Position numbers and translations under genes: made by a program. Positions 1 through 11,389 of a stretch of 64,000 nt of DNA are shown here, in pieces (within the stretch, counting starts at the first letter, position 1; each line of letters starts with the position of its first letter). This DNA is from Cinnamomum chago (taxonomy: Eukaryota; Streptophyta; Magnoliopsida; Laurales; Lauraceae), in assembly GCA_038049695.1 (NCBI GenBank), contig CP142453.1:20092001-20156000 (forward strand). Reading direction: 5' to 3'. Under the pieces are notes generated by a model, which saw only the letters and a list, made by a program, of their open reading frames with translations, did no database searches and had not been told where the DNA came from.

Positions 1-62
1 CCCTTTCTTCAATAAAACTAAATCAAATATCCTTGGATCAACTCACCTCCCCTTACTCAGAC

Positions 63-728
63 ATGTCATCTCAAGAGGCTATAATGAGTATGTGCGAGGA
101 TGAAATCAGAGTTACAATAATATACACAGTGAAAGAGGTGAAAGGATGGCTTGTCCCATCAGCCCATGAAGGAGGAGAAGACGGATATTACCTACACGAA
201 AGAGATATGCCCGACTCAATCTTCGATTTCTCCACTTGTATTTGCCATCTTTTATCCCTAGAAGGATCAGAAAAGTTTGTTCTCGACACGCTTTCTTGTA
301 TTCCAAGTGTATCCGCTCAAGAATGGAAGACGGACATAGCACCAGAAGTGCATGCTGCTGCGCATAATGCCTTGAAGACAGGCTGCAGTTCTAGCATCAA
401 CTTTTTACTTGAGACAAATACATATGAATTCTGGCCGTTCCAAGAAACATCAGCAGGAGAAGAGTGGGAGAGTTTGTATGGGCAGACAGAAGGCTTTGGG
501 GCAGTTCCTGCTACTGACTATGAAATCATGATGGCATTGAGGACTAAAGTATTCAAGAAAGAGATGCATCACAACTCTGAATACGATTGTGCCATCTGCC
601 TCGAGGAGTTTGTGGAGGATACCCAAGTCTACCAAATGCCTTGTCTTCATTCTTTTCATGGACAGTGCATTGTCAAGTGGCTCAGAAAGAGCAATTGCTG
701 CCCATATTGTAGATTCAGGCTTCAATAG
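63..728 (+). CDS. RING-H2 finger protein, probable E3 ubiquitin ligase
   Basis: Single-exon frame of 221 residues from the first ATG, ending in TAG. The frame stays open upstream to the window edge without another ATG, so a longer 5' end or an upstream exon cannot be excluded. Residues about 176-216 form a complete RING-H2 finger: CAIC, then CLHSFHGQC, then C-x10-C-x2-C ending in CPYC, with all eight zinc ligands in C3H2C3 order. RING-H2 domains of this kind bind an E2 enzyme and pass ubiquitin to a substrate. The 175 residues before the RING are acidic, with no membrane segment or named domain that I recognise, so the substrate is unknown. The C-terminal RING with a long soluble N-terminus resembles many small soluble plant RING-H2 proteins. 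It is followed by AT-rich sequence typical of a 3' UTR. Confidence 0.85.
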   Translation: MSSQEAIMSMCEDEIRVTIIYTVKEVKGWLVPSAHEGGEDGYYLHERDMPDSIFDFSTCICHLLSLEGSEKFVLDTLSCIPSVSAQEWKTDIAPEVHAAAHNALKTGCSSSINFLLETNTYEFWPFQETSAGEEWESLYGQTEGFGAVPATDYEIMMALRTKVFKKEMHHNSEYDCAICLEEFVEDTQVYQMPCLHSFHGQCIVKWLRKSNCCPYCRFRLQ

Positions 729-2095
729 TTTTCTCTGTTTTCCATTTGTATGTTAGGTTTCCATATTTTTGAATCGAATAATTGTAGATGACAACGTCAT
801 TTTGATCATTGGTTGGATAAATAGATTTTCATGGAGTTGAATTGTATGTGACTTTTTTTCTTGGTGCATAATTTACTTCTTTGCTTTCTTCGTGGTGGAA
901 CCTTACATAGATTGATATTTGAGTTGATTTGTAGCGCATTCCCTCTCATTTAATTTCCTAGAGATATTTGAATTCCTTAAAACAACAGTACTAATTTCAA
1001 TAGCCTTTCCATTAGTCACGGATGAGGAGATGCATCAATTAGCAATGGCCAGGGAATTGTGAGAAGCATTGTCTAGGTAGCCAAGGCCCATGAATTGTCC
1101 TTTTTTTTACTTCTTTTTTATTTAGAAAACCCATGAATTGTCATGGAACCAAGAATTCACAACCAAATACCTTGTTTGCTTCTCTTCCCATTTTCTCATA
1201 TGAAGTCTATTTTTTTTTTAATAGTAACCAAACTAAAAATGAAGTCCATGAAATGTCACGAGTGTGATGGCCTTCCTTTCTGAATTTGTGGTGTTGTAGC
1301 AATATGCATCTTCGTTTGGATAATAAACTTGTAACGTGAATTTAAGTGAAGGTTTACTTTAAGAGATAAGAAGATAAGACGTGTCACGTAAGAAAGTACC
1401 AAATTCGGAAATTAACTCTTCTCTTATTTAAAAAAAAATTCCAAAGTTCTATTCTCTCACTCTACTAGATCACAAAACACCCTCTAAAAAAGAAAAAAAA
1501 ATACCTTCTAATACCACAAAATGACAAAAAACTAAGAAGGTAAAATTTGAAATTTAGACTTTTATATTTTATTTAACGCCTCATATTTTCATGTCTCTTA
1601 ATTTGAACATTCACTTCAATTCATGAATTACCCAGACAACCTTGAATTCTCGGCCATCGTTTGTGGTAGTTTATCTTTTAATTTGAATTCAAACGTTTTG
1701 TTTATATATGACCCTTGCCTTTCTTCATGGATTGATTGGATTCCATCATTAATGATGGATGCTATGTTCAGTGCTCTATGTGCTGACTCTTTTGGGGTTC
1801 ACTTGGGCCATGCTTGTGGTCAATATACACCTTTCATTCTTAGTAATCTTGTGAACTAGCTCTAAAGTGATTTTTTGACACTTAATCGAGTTTTGTATGC
1901 GTTAATTTAAACATGTAAATTTAGCACCCATTCATGTAAAATTCTCAATGAGAATCTTATATATAATGTGCTTTGTAGATAAATTTTCTTAACTTGTGGA
2001 CATCCGTATTATATGTTAGCCATGAACATAAATCTTAATTTAGATTGAATAATGGCTCGTGATTGAATTGCATGATATCACATGCAGACGTCAGT
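729..2095. other. Non-coding stretch after the RING gene
   Basis: AT-rich sequence with poly-T and poly-A runs. The first 150 bases are probably the 3' UTR of the RING gene. I see no coding exon, RNA gene or clear element. The short open frame at 1623-1859 has no recognisable protein features. Confidence 0.5.
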
Positions 2096-2116
2096 AGGTG
2101 AAAATTTTGTGCGTTT

Positions 2117-2165
2117 TAGATGCCAAGCGAGTACGCTACCATTTTACCATTTGAGCTATATTCCC
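2117..2165 (-). pseudogene. tRNA-Ala-like fragment (5' half)
   Basis: Read on the minus strand this stretch resembles the 5' half of a nuclear tRNA-Ala. It has an AGCTCAAATGGTA-like A box and a D-arm, followed by GCGTACTCGCTT, which matches the anticodon stem entry, but the T-arm half is not recognisable. The sequence to its right (about 2165-2300) is a diverged copy of the sequence to the right of the better-preserved copy at 3648-3725. The two are therefore duplicates of one larger unit rather than independent tRNA insertions. Confidence 0.5.
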
Positions 2166-2299
2166 ACTTAGAGCAAACTTATATAGGGAATTTTATTATA
2201 TAAACATAAGTTTTTACAAAATCCTTCTCTAATTCCTAAACTTGGTTGTCTCTATTCACTTTACCTTTCATTTAGCTAAATACATCTATATGCGATAAT

Positions 2300-3195
2300 C
2301 GGTCACAAAAAAGATTGTCACTAATTAATTCTCTAGGTTATCCATAATGAATGAACTTTGTTTTGTGTATAAACAAGGTAATTATCTTTTTAATAAAAAT
2401 GAATCTTACAAAAATCAACGAAAATCTAAATGCCACAAATGGTTACAAAAAGAAAAAGAAAAAGATTGTCACTAATTAATTCTCTAGGTTATCCATAATG
2501 CATGAACTTTGTTTTTTTGTATGAACATGGTAATTGTCTTTTAATAAAAAAGGAACCTTATAAAATTCAATGAAAATCTATATGTCATAGTTGGGGATTA
2601 CAAAAATAATAAAACAGCTGTCACTAATTAATTCTCCAAGTTATCCATAATGCATGAACTTTCTTTTTGTGTATAAACAAAGTAATTATTTTTTAAATAG
2701 AAATGAACCTTATAAAAGCCCAAAAAAATCAATATGCCATAATTGGTCATAAAGAAAATAATAAAACAACTGTCACTAATCAATATAATTGCTCCTTAAT
2801 TAAATAGAATGCATGAACTCAAAGTTCATTTGTAAACTAAGTAACCATTTTTAATAAAAAGGAAATCTTATAAAAGTCAACAAAATCTTATACTTGAAAG
2901 CATTATTAAAGATAATAAATCTCAATCTTAATGGATAACAAAAATGCTCTCTATAAAAAATGGAGATGTAGGGTATCAATCCCTTCCTCCATTCACTGTA
3001 TCATATATTTAGTTTTATACATATCCATATACCCATAATTGGTTATAGAAATTAACTAGAGCAAATGTCATTAGTCAATTTACGTATTAATTTATCAGGT
3101 TATCTAGATTGCATGAACCTTGATTTATGTAGAAGCTAAGTGATATTTTTTTCATAAAAGTGAATTTTTATAAAAGTCAACAAAATCATATACTT
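2300..3195. repeat. Tandem array of about 152 bp units
   Basis: The landmark TGTCACTAATTAATTCTC recurs at about 2316, 2467, 2619 and 2771, a spacing of 151-152 bp. A more diverged copy sits near 3066, two periods further on. Each unit also carries a GCATGAACTTTG-like stretch, a run resembling TAAACAAGGTAATTAT and an AT-rich block ending in TCAACAAAATC. Units differ by scattered substitutions, so the array is not recent. Near 2960-2985 a fragment resembling the 3' end of tRNA-Ala (minus strand) interrupts the period. Confidence 0.8.
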
Positions 3196-3228
3196 CAAAG
3201 CATTTTTAAGATGATAAACATCAATCCT

Positions 3229-3605
3229 TAGGGGTGTATGGGTTTTGTTAACCGTTTATTTTAGGAGAACTGTTAATCGAACCGTGAATTACAATTTTCA
3301 GTTTTGTCAATACGGTTAACCGTTAAAAACCGTTAAGAACTATATATATATATATTTCTTTTAGGCCCTTTATTTTTTATATTAGTATAATGATACGGGT
3401 AACTGCATGCCGGTTAACCGAACCGCGCTTCACAGTTCGGTTCGGTTAATAACCGTGAGTTAATACTGAACATCGCAATAGAATCGTAAAGTGCGGTTTT
3501 TCGATTTTAATAACCTTATCTGTAATCGAACCGTAAAACACGATTATTAACTGCGGTTTGGTTCGATTCAGTTAAAAAACTTTTTGATTTTCTTTTACAC
3601 CCCCA
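3229..3605. mobile_element. hAT-like MITE inserted in a duplicated unit
   Basis: About 377 bp. It begins TAGGGGTGTA and ends in the near inverted copy TACACCCCCA. The interior is rich in GGTTAACCG and AACCG motifs in both orientations. Such ends and interior are typical of non-autonomous hAT elements. A paralogous site without the insertion is visible at about 2906-2960: the left flank (AAGATGATAAACATCAATCC) and the right flank (TTAATTATAATGAAGAACAA) are contiguous there in diverged form. No clean 8 bp target duplication remains. Confidence 0.65.
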
Positions 3606-3647
3606 TTAATTATAATGAAGAACAAAACTGCTCTTTTTATCATTAAA

Positions 3648-3725
3648 TGGAGATGCCGGGTATCCATCTTTGTGTCTCTCACATGCAAAGTGAGTGGTCT
3701 GCCTCGCCATTTGAGCTACACGCCT
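3648..3725 (-). pseudogene. tRNA-Ala(UGC)-like pseudogene
   Basis: On the minus strand the sequence contains GTGTAGCTCAAATGG (D-arm), an anticodon stem CTCAC/GTGAG around the loop TTTGCAT (anticodon TGC), and a 3' end GGTATC...CATCTCCA. This follows the layout of plant tRNA-Ala. The acceptor stem does not pair well and there are extra bases in the D-arm, so it is read as a pseudogene or tRNA-derived repeat head. Diverged sister fragments lie at 2117-2165 and about 2960-2985. Confidence 0.6.
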
Positions 3726-3859
3726 AAATGGGAAACATCAAATAGGATATTTTATTTTACAAGAAGAATTTTTGCAAACTACTACATCAATTCTTTAACT
3801 TAGTTGTCTCCATTCACCTTGCCTTTTATTTGATTATATGGATCAATATACTTATGATT

Positions 3860-5460
3860 ATGAGAAAAAATAAAGAGGATTTTACTTTAAAAAATCTCAA
3901 ATTATAGTCATTTATCTGAAAGGGTCCTGGCCAAATTTGAGTGACTAACGTAGTCCGTTAGTACCACCTTTTTTTTTTTTTTTTTTTATAACCTAGGGTA
4001 AGTGACGCTAGCTTCACTGCGTCTCTGATGCAAGTGACGCTAGCGTCGTTGTTCGCAATGCTTTATATCCGCGAACTCCTCTCATTTTGACCATTTTGAA
4101 GATTGTAACTTCTCCTTATTCTCCAGAGCGACGCCGCCGCTACATCTACCTTCTTCCGTCTCTATAATCCATCAACCTTTATCCGATATTACACGTATAC
4201 GCAAAGGTATGTGACACTAGCTAGGTTTTTGCAAAAAAAATTAGGACATTATGGTTGGCTTGGAGTTCTTGATGCATTGTGAGAGGTATGAAATGTGTAT
4301 TCTGTATTTTTTGCAGCATTATGTATGTTTGGAGTGTGAGTTCTTCATTTTGTAACCTATTATGTTCATTTTATTCTCTCATTTTGTCATTTTCACATTG
4401 TTTGCACTCCCACACGCCACTCGTTCGATGAAATGTAACATTGGAGTCCTCCCTCATTATCATGGCAAAAGACTTACTATCTTCTTCCATTTCCATCAAC
4501 GAAGGAATACACCATTGTTACAAAAAAATAATAATAATAAATAAGTGTGGTGTCCAATAAGAAAAATCACATTGCATTGGCTAATATGATACATAATTCA
4601 TCTCAGAATATGATTGATAATACTGACTAAGGCATTGTATGAACAACAAAACAAGGACTGTTCTTAGTAATCCATATTTCTAAGAGAATTAAATCCAGAA
4701 ATAAATTGTATGCCGAGTATAAAGTATTATCTTCATAGACCAAAGTGACTTACGTCATGAGTTTAAATTATATACCAAGCTACTACACATGCATCAAGTC
4801 AGGGATTTTTACCAACGGTGCTAGATTTGCAGCTACATCTGCTATACCATGTAGACCATAACAACAACTGGTTGACCCACCGACATGATGGCATAAATCA
4901 AATCATTTGGAAGTCGGAATGATGTTCCCATGATGTTATATTCCTAGCTCTGTTGCTTTCATGAAAGTATCTTTCTTGGAAATATTTAAAACCATGTAAG
5001 CCACATTGCACAGATTCTTTGAAACGAGCGACATATCAAAATTGGACAAGTCTTGAATATGTCAACCGTGTCAGATTCTCTTTGTTAGTACAAAAAAAAA
5101 AGAATTGTTTTCTTCATAGATTCATCTATTACTGATTTAAAACATTCAATAACTACTTTTGCAGTGGACGAAATTTTATTATGCCATTTCTTCTTCTGAA
5201 ATCTAATTAAAACATAGAAAATGTTATTTCTTGATCATTTTTTACTTAGATTTGTATAATTTTTAATGCAATTTCTACATATTTATTTTTATTTAGAAAC
5301 AAACATTTAATAGATTTTTTTTATTTTTATGGTGAATCACGAAACGTGTTTTGTGATTTACCAAACAGAACATCTCATATGCCAGCATAAGATTCCAATA
5401 TATGTTCTCTTGCTTATTTAACATAGTCCTTTTTACATGATAATCAATTAAACAACATAC
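3860..5460. other. Gene-free AT-rich spacer
   Basis: No convincing gene. There is a poly-T run near 3970-3987, followed by two copies of an AGTGACGCTAGC motif at about 4001 and 4033. The rest is AT-rich DNA with short unremarkable open frames. At about 5495-5570 the sequence has the look of a MITE end (GGGGTCATTGGAAATGG). It abuts the left edge of the Tat element and may mark where that element was truncated. Confidence 0.4.
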
Positions 5461-5571
5461 CAGATGATAATCCTAAACCGGTACTATACTAAGGGGTCAT
5501 TGGAAATGGAGAAAACAGATGGAGAAAACCATCCACAATACATATTCAAACTAACAGTTTTATCCACCTCC

Positions 5572-8500
5572 ATGTCAAACGAAACCGAGAACAGAGCTGC
5601 TTCTGGTGCCGAGGCCTCCACCTCGGCTGCTGGTGCTAAGAGCGACCCATTTCGAGAGATCAAGAATTACTCGTCTCCAAGTGCAGAAGAGATGGAGAGG
5701 CGCCGACCAGCATACCAGCCGCTGAACCTGGAGGATGCCCTATTTGGCGATCAGGCGGCTGCTAGTGGAGGCCCTCCCCTTCCGCTCCTACTGTTCTACC
5801 GAGCTCAGAGGCTCCGCCCACCACCGAGGGGGAGAGAGAGCGTCCCGGGAAGAAGGCCAGGAGAGATGCTTCCAGCAAAGAAGCTCGGTTGCGGTCTGCC
5901 GAGGCCGAGAGGGAGAGGCCTCCTCCCGAGGCGAGGTCCGGGGTAGGGGGCTCGGTGGAGCAAGGCCCCGAACTGCCCCTTATGACTTCATCATCAGAGC
6001 CGGGAGCGTTCAAGCCAGACCTCGAGTAGTGGCTTGGCATGCCACTAAACGTCGAAGACCAGCTGATGAACAACTCGGTCGTGATTAGGGCCCTCTGCAG
6101 GGCTTGTTCTCTCCCTAAGGACATGGAGAAGCACAATGCGGCCGAGATATATAGCTGCTCTTGAAGACGTTGCAGCATTCTCTTTCGGTAAGGTTTGAGT
6201 TTTTGCTTAGTCATAACTTATCCGAACTCATGCGATCTCTCTTTTGACTCTCGTCCATTCCTTTGCAGGGCGTCCAAAGGCTTCAAGTAGTCTTGAACAG
6301 GATCCTCAACGAAGACGCCAGGATTGCTCGCCTAGAGGACGAGAAGCGGCAGGCCGTGTGAGGTCCCACCCTTGGTGGGCCCTCTAAGGGCTATTTTATA
6401 GAGTAATTAATCCTAATTTATGTTAATTATTGTTTAATTTTGTTAATCTTCGCTAATCTTCGCTAATTATTGCTAATTATTGCTAAACATTGTTAATTAC
6501 TGTTTTATTTGGGCTAATTAGGGGCTAATTAGATTGTCTAGTTAGATTTCCTAAGTTAGTTAGATTAACTTAGTGGGTTAGTGTTTTTAATTAATTGGGT
6601 GTTGTGTTAATCCTAGGCTTAGTTAGTAGAGTCTAATTAATTAAGTGATTAAGTGGGTTTAGTTGTGCTAAAGGTGCCTTTCTAGAAGTTTCCTAACCTA
6701 ATGACCAGCCTACCCTTAAACCCTAACCCTAATTCCACTAAACCCTAGGGCTAAACTAGTAACTAACCATCTCACCAAAAAAACTATAAGACCTCTCTTA
6801 ACTCCCATTTGTAAGAACCCTAAACCTAATCTCAGCCCCCATCCCAAGATAACCTCCAGCCCTCTTCCCAAGAAAACTGCTCCAGCCCACTACTGTTCCT
6901 CCCCAACTACCTTCATTCCCATTGCAACCCTCTCCTCCTCCTCCTTCTCTCTACGTTTGAGCCAAGGGTTGCCACTGTCACTGTGCTGGAATTTCAGTCT
7001 TGGAGCTACTGTTGTTGCTGCCTTCATCTTCCTCCCCATTTCATTTCCTCCAAGCTGCTGGGCTGTGCTGCAACTACTTCATTCTCTTGCTGTTACTCTG
7101 CTGAAATTTCCCCTGGGCTGTGCTGCAACTACTTCTTCTCTGCTGGAATATTTCCTCTGTGACTGTCTTCCTAAAGGCAGCAGCTACATCATCTTCTTCC
7201 TTTTCAATTCCTCACCTGGGAGGCCCAGCTGTTGCTGGAATCTGTTTTAAAGAGCTGCTGTGTCTTCTTCCTCTTCTTCCCTTTCATTCCTCTCTTCTTT
7301 CCATTGCTGGAACTGTGCTGGAGGCTGCTGTTATTGCATTGGAAACAACTCTTAAGAGCTGCTACAGCAGCTGTGCTTCATCTTCTCCTCACTTCACAGC
7401 TGGAACTTGGATCTTTACTGTTACTTCTCTGTTTCTCTCTACTAATCTCTCTCAATCACTAAAGAGGCAAGTGCATCATACTGATAACTTAGATTGTATA
7501 TTTCATTTCGTGATTCAGTGGTTTTTCAGTTCATAAACATGCTCAGTTCAGTCTAGATTACATTTGAGCTCTGTTTTATAATTTTGGTTGAAAGGTCGCT
7601 GATGGATGGGGGTTTTCACCCCCCATTTGGAAGATCAGTGGGCCATAAGGTGATGGATGGATGGTTTTTGTGTTGTTAATTGATTAGAAGTGTTTGGGTG
7701 AAGTTTGGAAGAGATTGGAGGTGGTTTGGGCGAAAAAGGAGCTGAAACGGAAAAGTTGCAGAAATGCAACTGGGACTGAAATCCCAGTGTTCTCGGTCGA
7801 CCGAGACCCCTCTCGGTCGACCGGCAACACTGCAGTTTCCAAAAAATTGAGTCTCAGTTATTTTCTGCAGATTTTCCCTGACACGCCCGGGGACTCGCCC
7901 GACAGTGTTCTAGGTCGACCGGGAACACTGAAAATTGGAAAAACAGAGCTCTCAGTTAGCTCTGTTCTGCAGGGAGAGTTTCTGTTGTCTGGATCGACTG
8001 GGACCCATCCTGGTCGACCGAGACAACTAGGTTTTGATGGAAAATTGGCCATCAGCCATATTCTTGTAGAAAACCCATTTTAATCAGTTTGGTTGACCCG
8101 GCTTAGCCCAGGTTGACCCGTTTACATGGTTTTCACTAGAAATGACTGAAAGTTGGTTTTTCACCCGAAACTCAGACTGTTTGCGCCCAAATCAACCTGA
8201 AACTTAGAATTAACTTCTAGAATGTGTCTAAAGCTGGAACATCAATCTTTCTAGGGTTTTCAGAGTATGCGGTCAATCATCCAGGCCAGGTTGTTTGACC
8301 GGACACGCTGTAAGCCTTTAGAAACGATGTAAGTTGTCCAGGAAGCCCGATCCAGGTTTGTCAGTGCACTCGGTTGATCTTCCCGGCCAGGAAATCAACC
8401 GAGCTCACAACACATCAGGTTCACCTGGAAAACCCTGATTGTTCCAGTTTTCAACACTTAGGAGATATGATCAGTTGTGGGGCCCATTGACCATCCAAAT

Positions 8501-10726
8501 GAGCAATTGTCAGTGTCCTAAGCCCGAGTCAACGGTGTGGCTCAACCTTGACTCGCGGGGACCACTGTTTAGAGTTTTGGTTGATAATCTAAGATGATTC
8601 GACCTCTAAGAGTTGTCATAGATGCCATTAACTAACTAAGCACCAAATACAATATTTTACGGCATTAATGACATCGTTTAGAGATCGAATTACCGGAGAT
8701 AGACCCGAACCTAAAGTGGCCCATTTACCTAGGATTGGACCGTTGCTTTTCCCGTTGATTCTCTGATTGAAGTTTATACTTCATTATTATTACTCTGTCA
8801 TTCTTAGATCTTTAGATTAGCTGTTTGCTATTAATTAATCATAATTGGAAGACCTGAACCTAGGGTATCTAGAGGTGACCCGACGGTGTGATTTCGGAGA
8901 TCATTGACCCGTGTCTGTGTCTAGGCGGGCCCTTATTGGGCCTAAGTGTGGAGATGTGAACCCTTTAGCCGAAGAGGTAGTTTCTATTGGACTGTTAAGA
9001 TGTTATGGATTGTATGGAACTGTTTGTCAGTAGTAGATGGATTGTTGCCTCGTTTGGACGGTTATAGACCAGGCCATGTACTGATGGGCCTTGGTATGGA
9101 TCCAACGAGTGGGCCTGGATCTTGAATGAGATCCAGAGACTGAATTGAGATGTGTGGACCTTATAGAGGTATTGTTAGGACCTTGTTCACGCAAGGCAAA
9201 GCCTAGACAGACACAGACCTTAGAGTTATTCTCGAGTCGGCATGAACATTCACTCGGTTGATTTAAGCTCAGCCTGTGGACTGATCATCCCCGGTAGGAG
9301 CTAGTTGAGTATGGTGAAGCTATCATGATGAGCTGTGTGGTTAAGACGGCAAGGTGTCATACCGTGACGATCTGGAGTGATGAGATGATGAGTTGATGAG
9401 TGAGAGTCGGGATTAGTTATTCCCTGGTGAGATTCCCCACCGCGACTGTGTTCAGTATGGGAGGGCCGCGGCATAATATCCCGCGGTATTCCAGCTCGTG
9501 TGAATGTGCCATCTTGTTTATAGTAGTTTAGATGTTTCTATTTATACTGATTCTTTATGAGTTAAATGCACAACTGCCTAGTTCATTTCCCTTGCTATTC
9601 AATTAATTTATGTACTCGTCTTTACTTCCTTTGATATATATATGCTATGTTAGTAGTATGTTGTATCTTGCCAGATCGTTTAGATCTGACCCATTCTATG
9701 GTGCTTAGGCCTTGACCCAGAGATCCCAGACGATGCTTTAGCTGTAGTGGAGGCACCCGTTGCTGGAGAGTACGCATGGGGCCCGGCCGACACGGATGTC
9801 GAGCCGGAGGGCGAGGAGTTCATTCCAGGGTTTTGAGGGACTTTATTATTTTGGGTTTGAGTGGAAATTTTGTAGTAAGAAGGGTAGAATCACAAATGTA
9901 TAAACTTTAAATTTACATTGAATCATTTTAATTAGACCACTGTTCTGCTTTCCTTTAATATACATGATACCTATTGCTTCCGCTCTATTTAAATGTTATG
10001 CTTCCGCAAGTTTTAACCATTGAATGTTATTTGGTTCAAAAAGTTTTAAATTGGACCTCACTGCGGCCTACGATCTTGGAAGTTCTCGGATTTTCCGGGA
10101 AGTAGCGCGCCAATTTCGGGTAATCGAAAGAGTATATCGGTATCCGGAATTGGGGCGTTACAGGCCGAGGCCGCTTTGCTGGCGAAGTGTGAAGAGTTGA
10201 AGACGGTGGAGGCTAAAAGGGCCGAGCTTGATGCTCAGGTCGACTTGGCGGTGTGCGAGCTTACCCAGCTGAAGGCGAAAACATATGGATTACAAGGGAA
10301 GCTCAACGCCGAAGAGAAGAGATCGGCCAAGCTGGTGGCCGAGCTCGAGCTGGAGGAGAAGGCGAATGAGGAGCTCTTTGCGTCGACTAGGGCCAAGGTC
10401 GACGTTGCTTTCTTAGAAGGGGTGGCGGACGCGGGTCGGAATTACATTGATCAAATCAAGAAGCTGAGTCCGAAGCTGTTCCAGTTCAACTACCGCGCCG
10501 TTCTCAAGGAGATGGGGATCTCTGAAGATCATCCTCTGTATTAGAATCCTCTTGAGTTCGGGCGAGCCCCTTCCGCGCCCCAGGCTCTTCCTTCAGTCGC
10601 TCCCATCGAGACTTCTGTGACTCTTCCTCCACCAGAGACGATACAGTACTGGAATCTCCCGAGGCCCCTCCAACAGGCGACGCCGAAGTGGTGGAGACTG
10701 AAGATACTGTGGCCGGGTCGTCCTGA
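5572..10726 (+). pseudogene. Antisense additional ORF (aORF) of the Tat element, interrupted by a solo LTR
   Basis: Plus-strand coding remnant opposite to gag-pol. An ATG at 5572 opens a Ser/Ala/Glu-rich N-terminus (MSNETENRAAS...) followed by FREIKNYSSPSAEEM. The frame shifts near 5780, continues Pro/Glu/Arg-rich, and meets a TAG near 6029. A probable intron lies at 6188-6268 (GTAAGG to TTTGCAG), although the phase across it is not clean. The following Glu/Lys/Ala-rich coiled-coil segment runs into the 3.8 kb insertion at 6357. It resumes in the same frame exactly after the second copy of the target duplication at 10163, ends at TAG 10542-10544, and has a shifted Pro/Glu-rich tail up to TGA 10724-10726. 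Tat elements are known to carry such antisense ORFs of unclear function. This copy cannot encode a complete protein. Confidence 0.75.
6357..10162. mobile_element. Solo LTR of about 3.8 kb, probably chromovirus (Tekay/Del)-type
   Basis: 3806 bp beginning TGTGAGGTCCCACC and ending GGGGCGTTACA, flanked on both sides by the exact 5 bp duplication GGCCG (6352-6356 and 10163-10167). TG...CA ends with a 5 bp duplication are the mark of LTR integration. The interior holds no gag or pol motif, only leucine- and serine-rich chance frames at 6957-7536 and a repeated CTCGGTCGACCG motif around 7795-8020. It is therefore best read as one LTR left after recombination between two LTRs. The length and the GGGGCGTTACA end recall Tekay/Del LTRs. 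That family assignment is inference. The orientation of the parent element is not settled. Confidence 0.8.
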
Positions 10727-11098
10727 AGTCATTTTTTGTAATGAGAATTGTGTATTTTTGTTCCTTGTACTTTATAAAGGAAATTTGCAATGAAAATTTG
10801 TACAAACTTAACTCATCAATGGAATTTCCCGCTTTGCCTCAATTTCGGTTTACCCACTCTAATTTTTCCTTGTGCTTGTGGCTTGTTAAATTAGGTTTTT
10901 ATTTTTGCACTCCCACTTTTACACAAGTACCTGAGTTCGACTCGATTACTGTTGGACTGGCCAATTAAAAACACCTGGTCAGGAGTGACCCTTTACTCAC
11001 GCTTGAGACAATCCCATGGATTCCCATTAGCTCATGGGTCTTTTAACTCATTTCGATATTAGGATTGGGAACGTTTTAAAACGGAAGCGATTTTGCTG
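10727..11098. other. Non-coding spacer inside the Tat element
   Basis: Sequence between the aORF stop and the 58 bp array. It contains a TTTATAAAGG motif near 10770 that could be a TATA box for either strand. Otherwise nothing recognisable. Confidence 0.4.
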
Positions 11099-11389
11099 AC
11101 CGAAATGGCTTCATGCCCAGGTGGTATTTATACCGCTCCGAGGGCGATCTCATCAAAGGCCGTAATGGCTTCACGCGTGGGTGGTGTATACCGACCCAAG
11201 GCAATCTCATCAATTGGCCGTAATGGCTTCACACCTGGGTGGTGTATACAGACTTAAGGCAATCTCATCAATTGGCCGTAATGGCTTCAAGCCTGGGCGG
11301 TATGTACCGACCCAAGGCGATCTCATCAATTGACCGTAATGGCTTCACGCCTGGGCGGTATGTACCGACCCAAGGCGATCTCATCAATT
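11099..11389. repeat. 58 bp tandem repeat, five units
   Basis: Five head-to-tail units starting near 11099, 11158, 11216, 11274 and 11332. Each begins with GGCCGTAATGGCTTCA or a close variant and ends with GATCTCATCAATT. Units 4 and 5 are the most alike. It lies downstream of integrase in the minus-strand element, where Tat retrotransposons often carry short tandem arrays. Confidence 0.9.

Noticed and set aside
5464..5571. Upstream extension of the aORF start
   Set aside because: The sequence before ATG 5572 looks like MITE-derived DNA and the residues it would encode are unlike the acidic Ser/Ala-rich aORF N-terminus.
6957..7536. Overlapping frames of 76-138 residues, Leu/Ser-rich
   Set aside because: They lie inside the solo LTR and arise from repeated CTGCTG and CTTCTTC text; no conserved domain.
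7694..8083. 129-residue plus-strand frame
   Set aside because: It comes from repeated GGTCGACCG text in the LTR and has no protein features.
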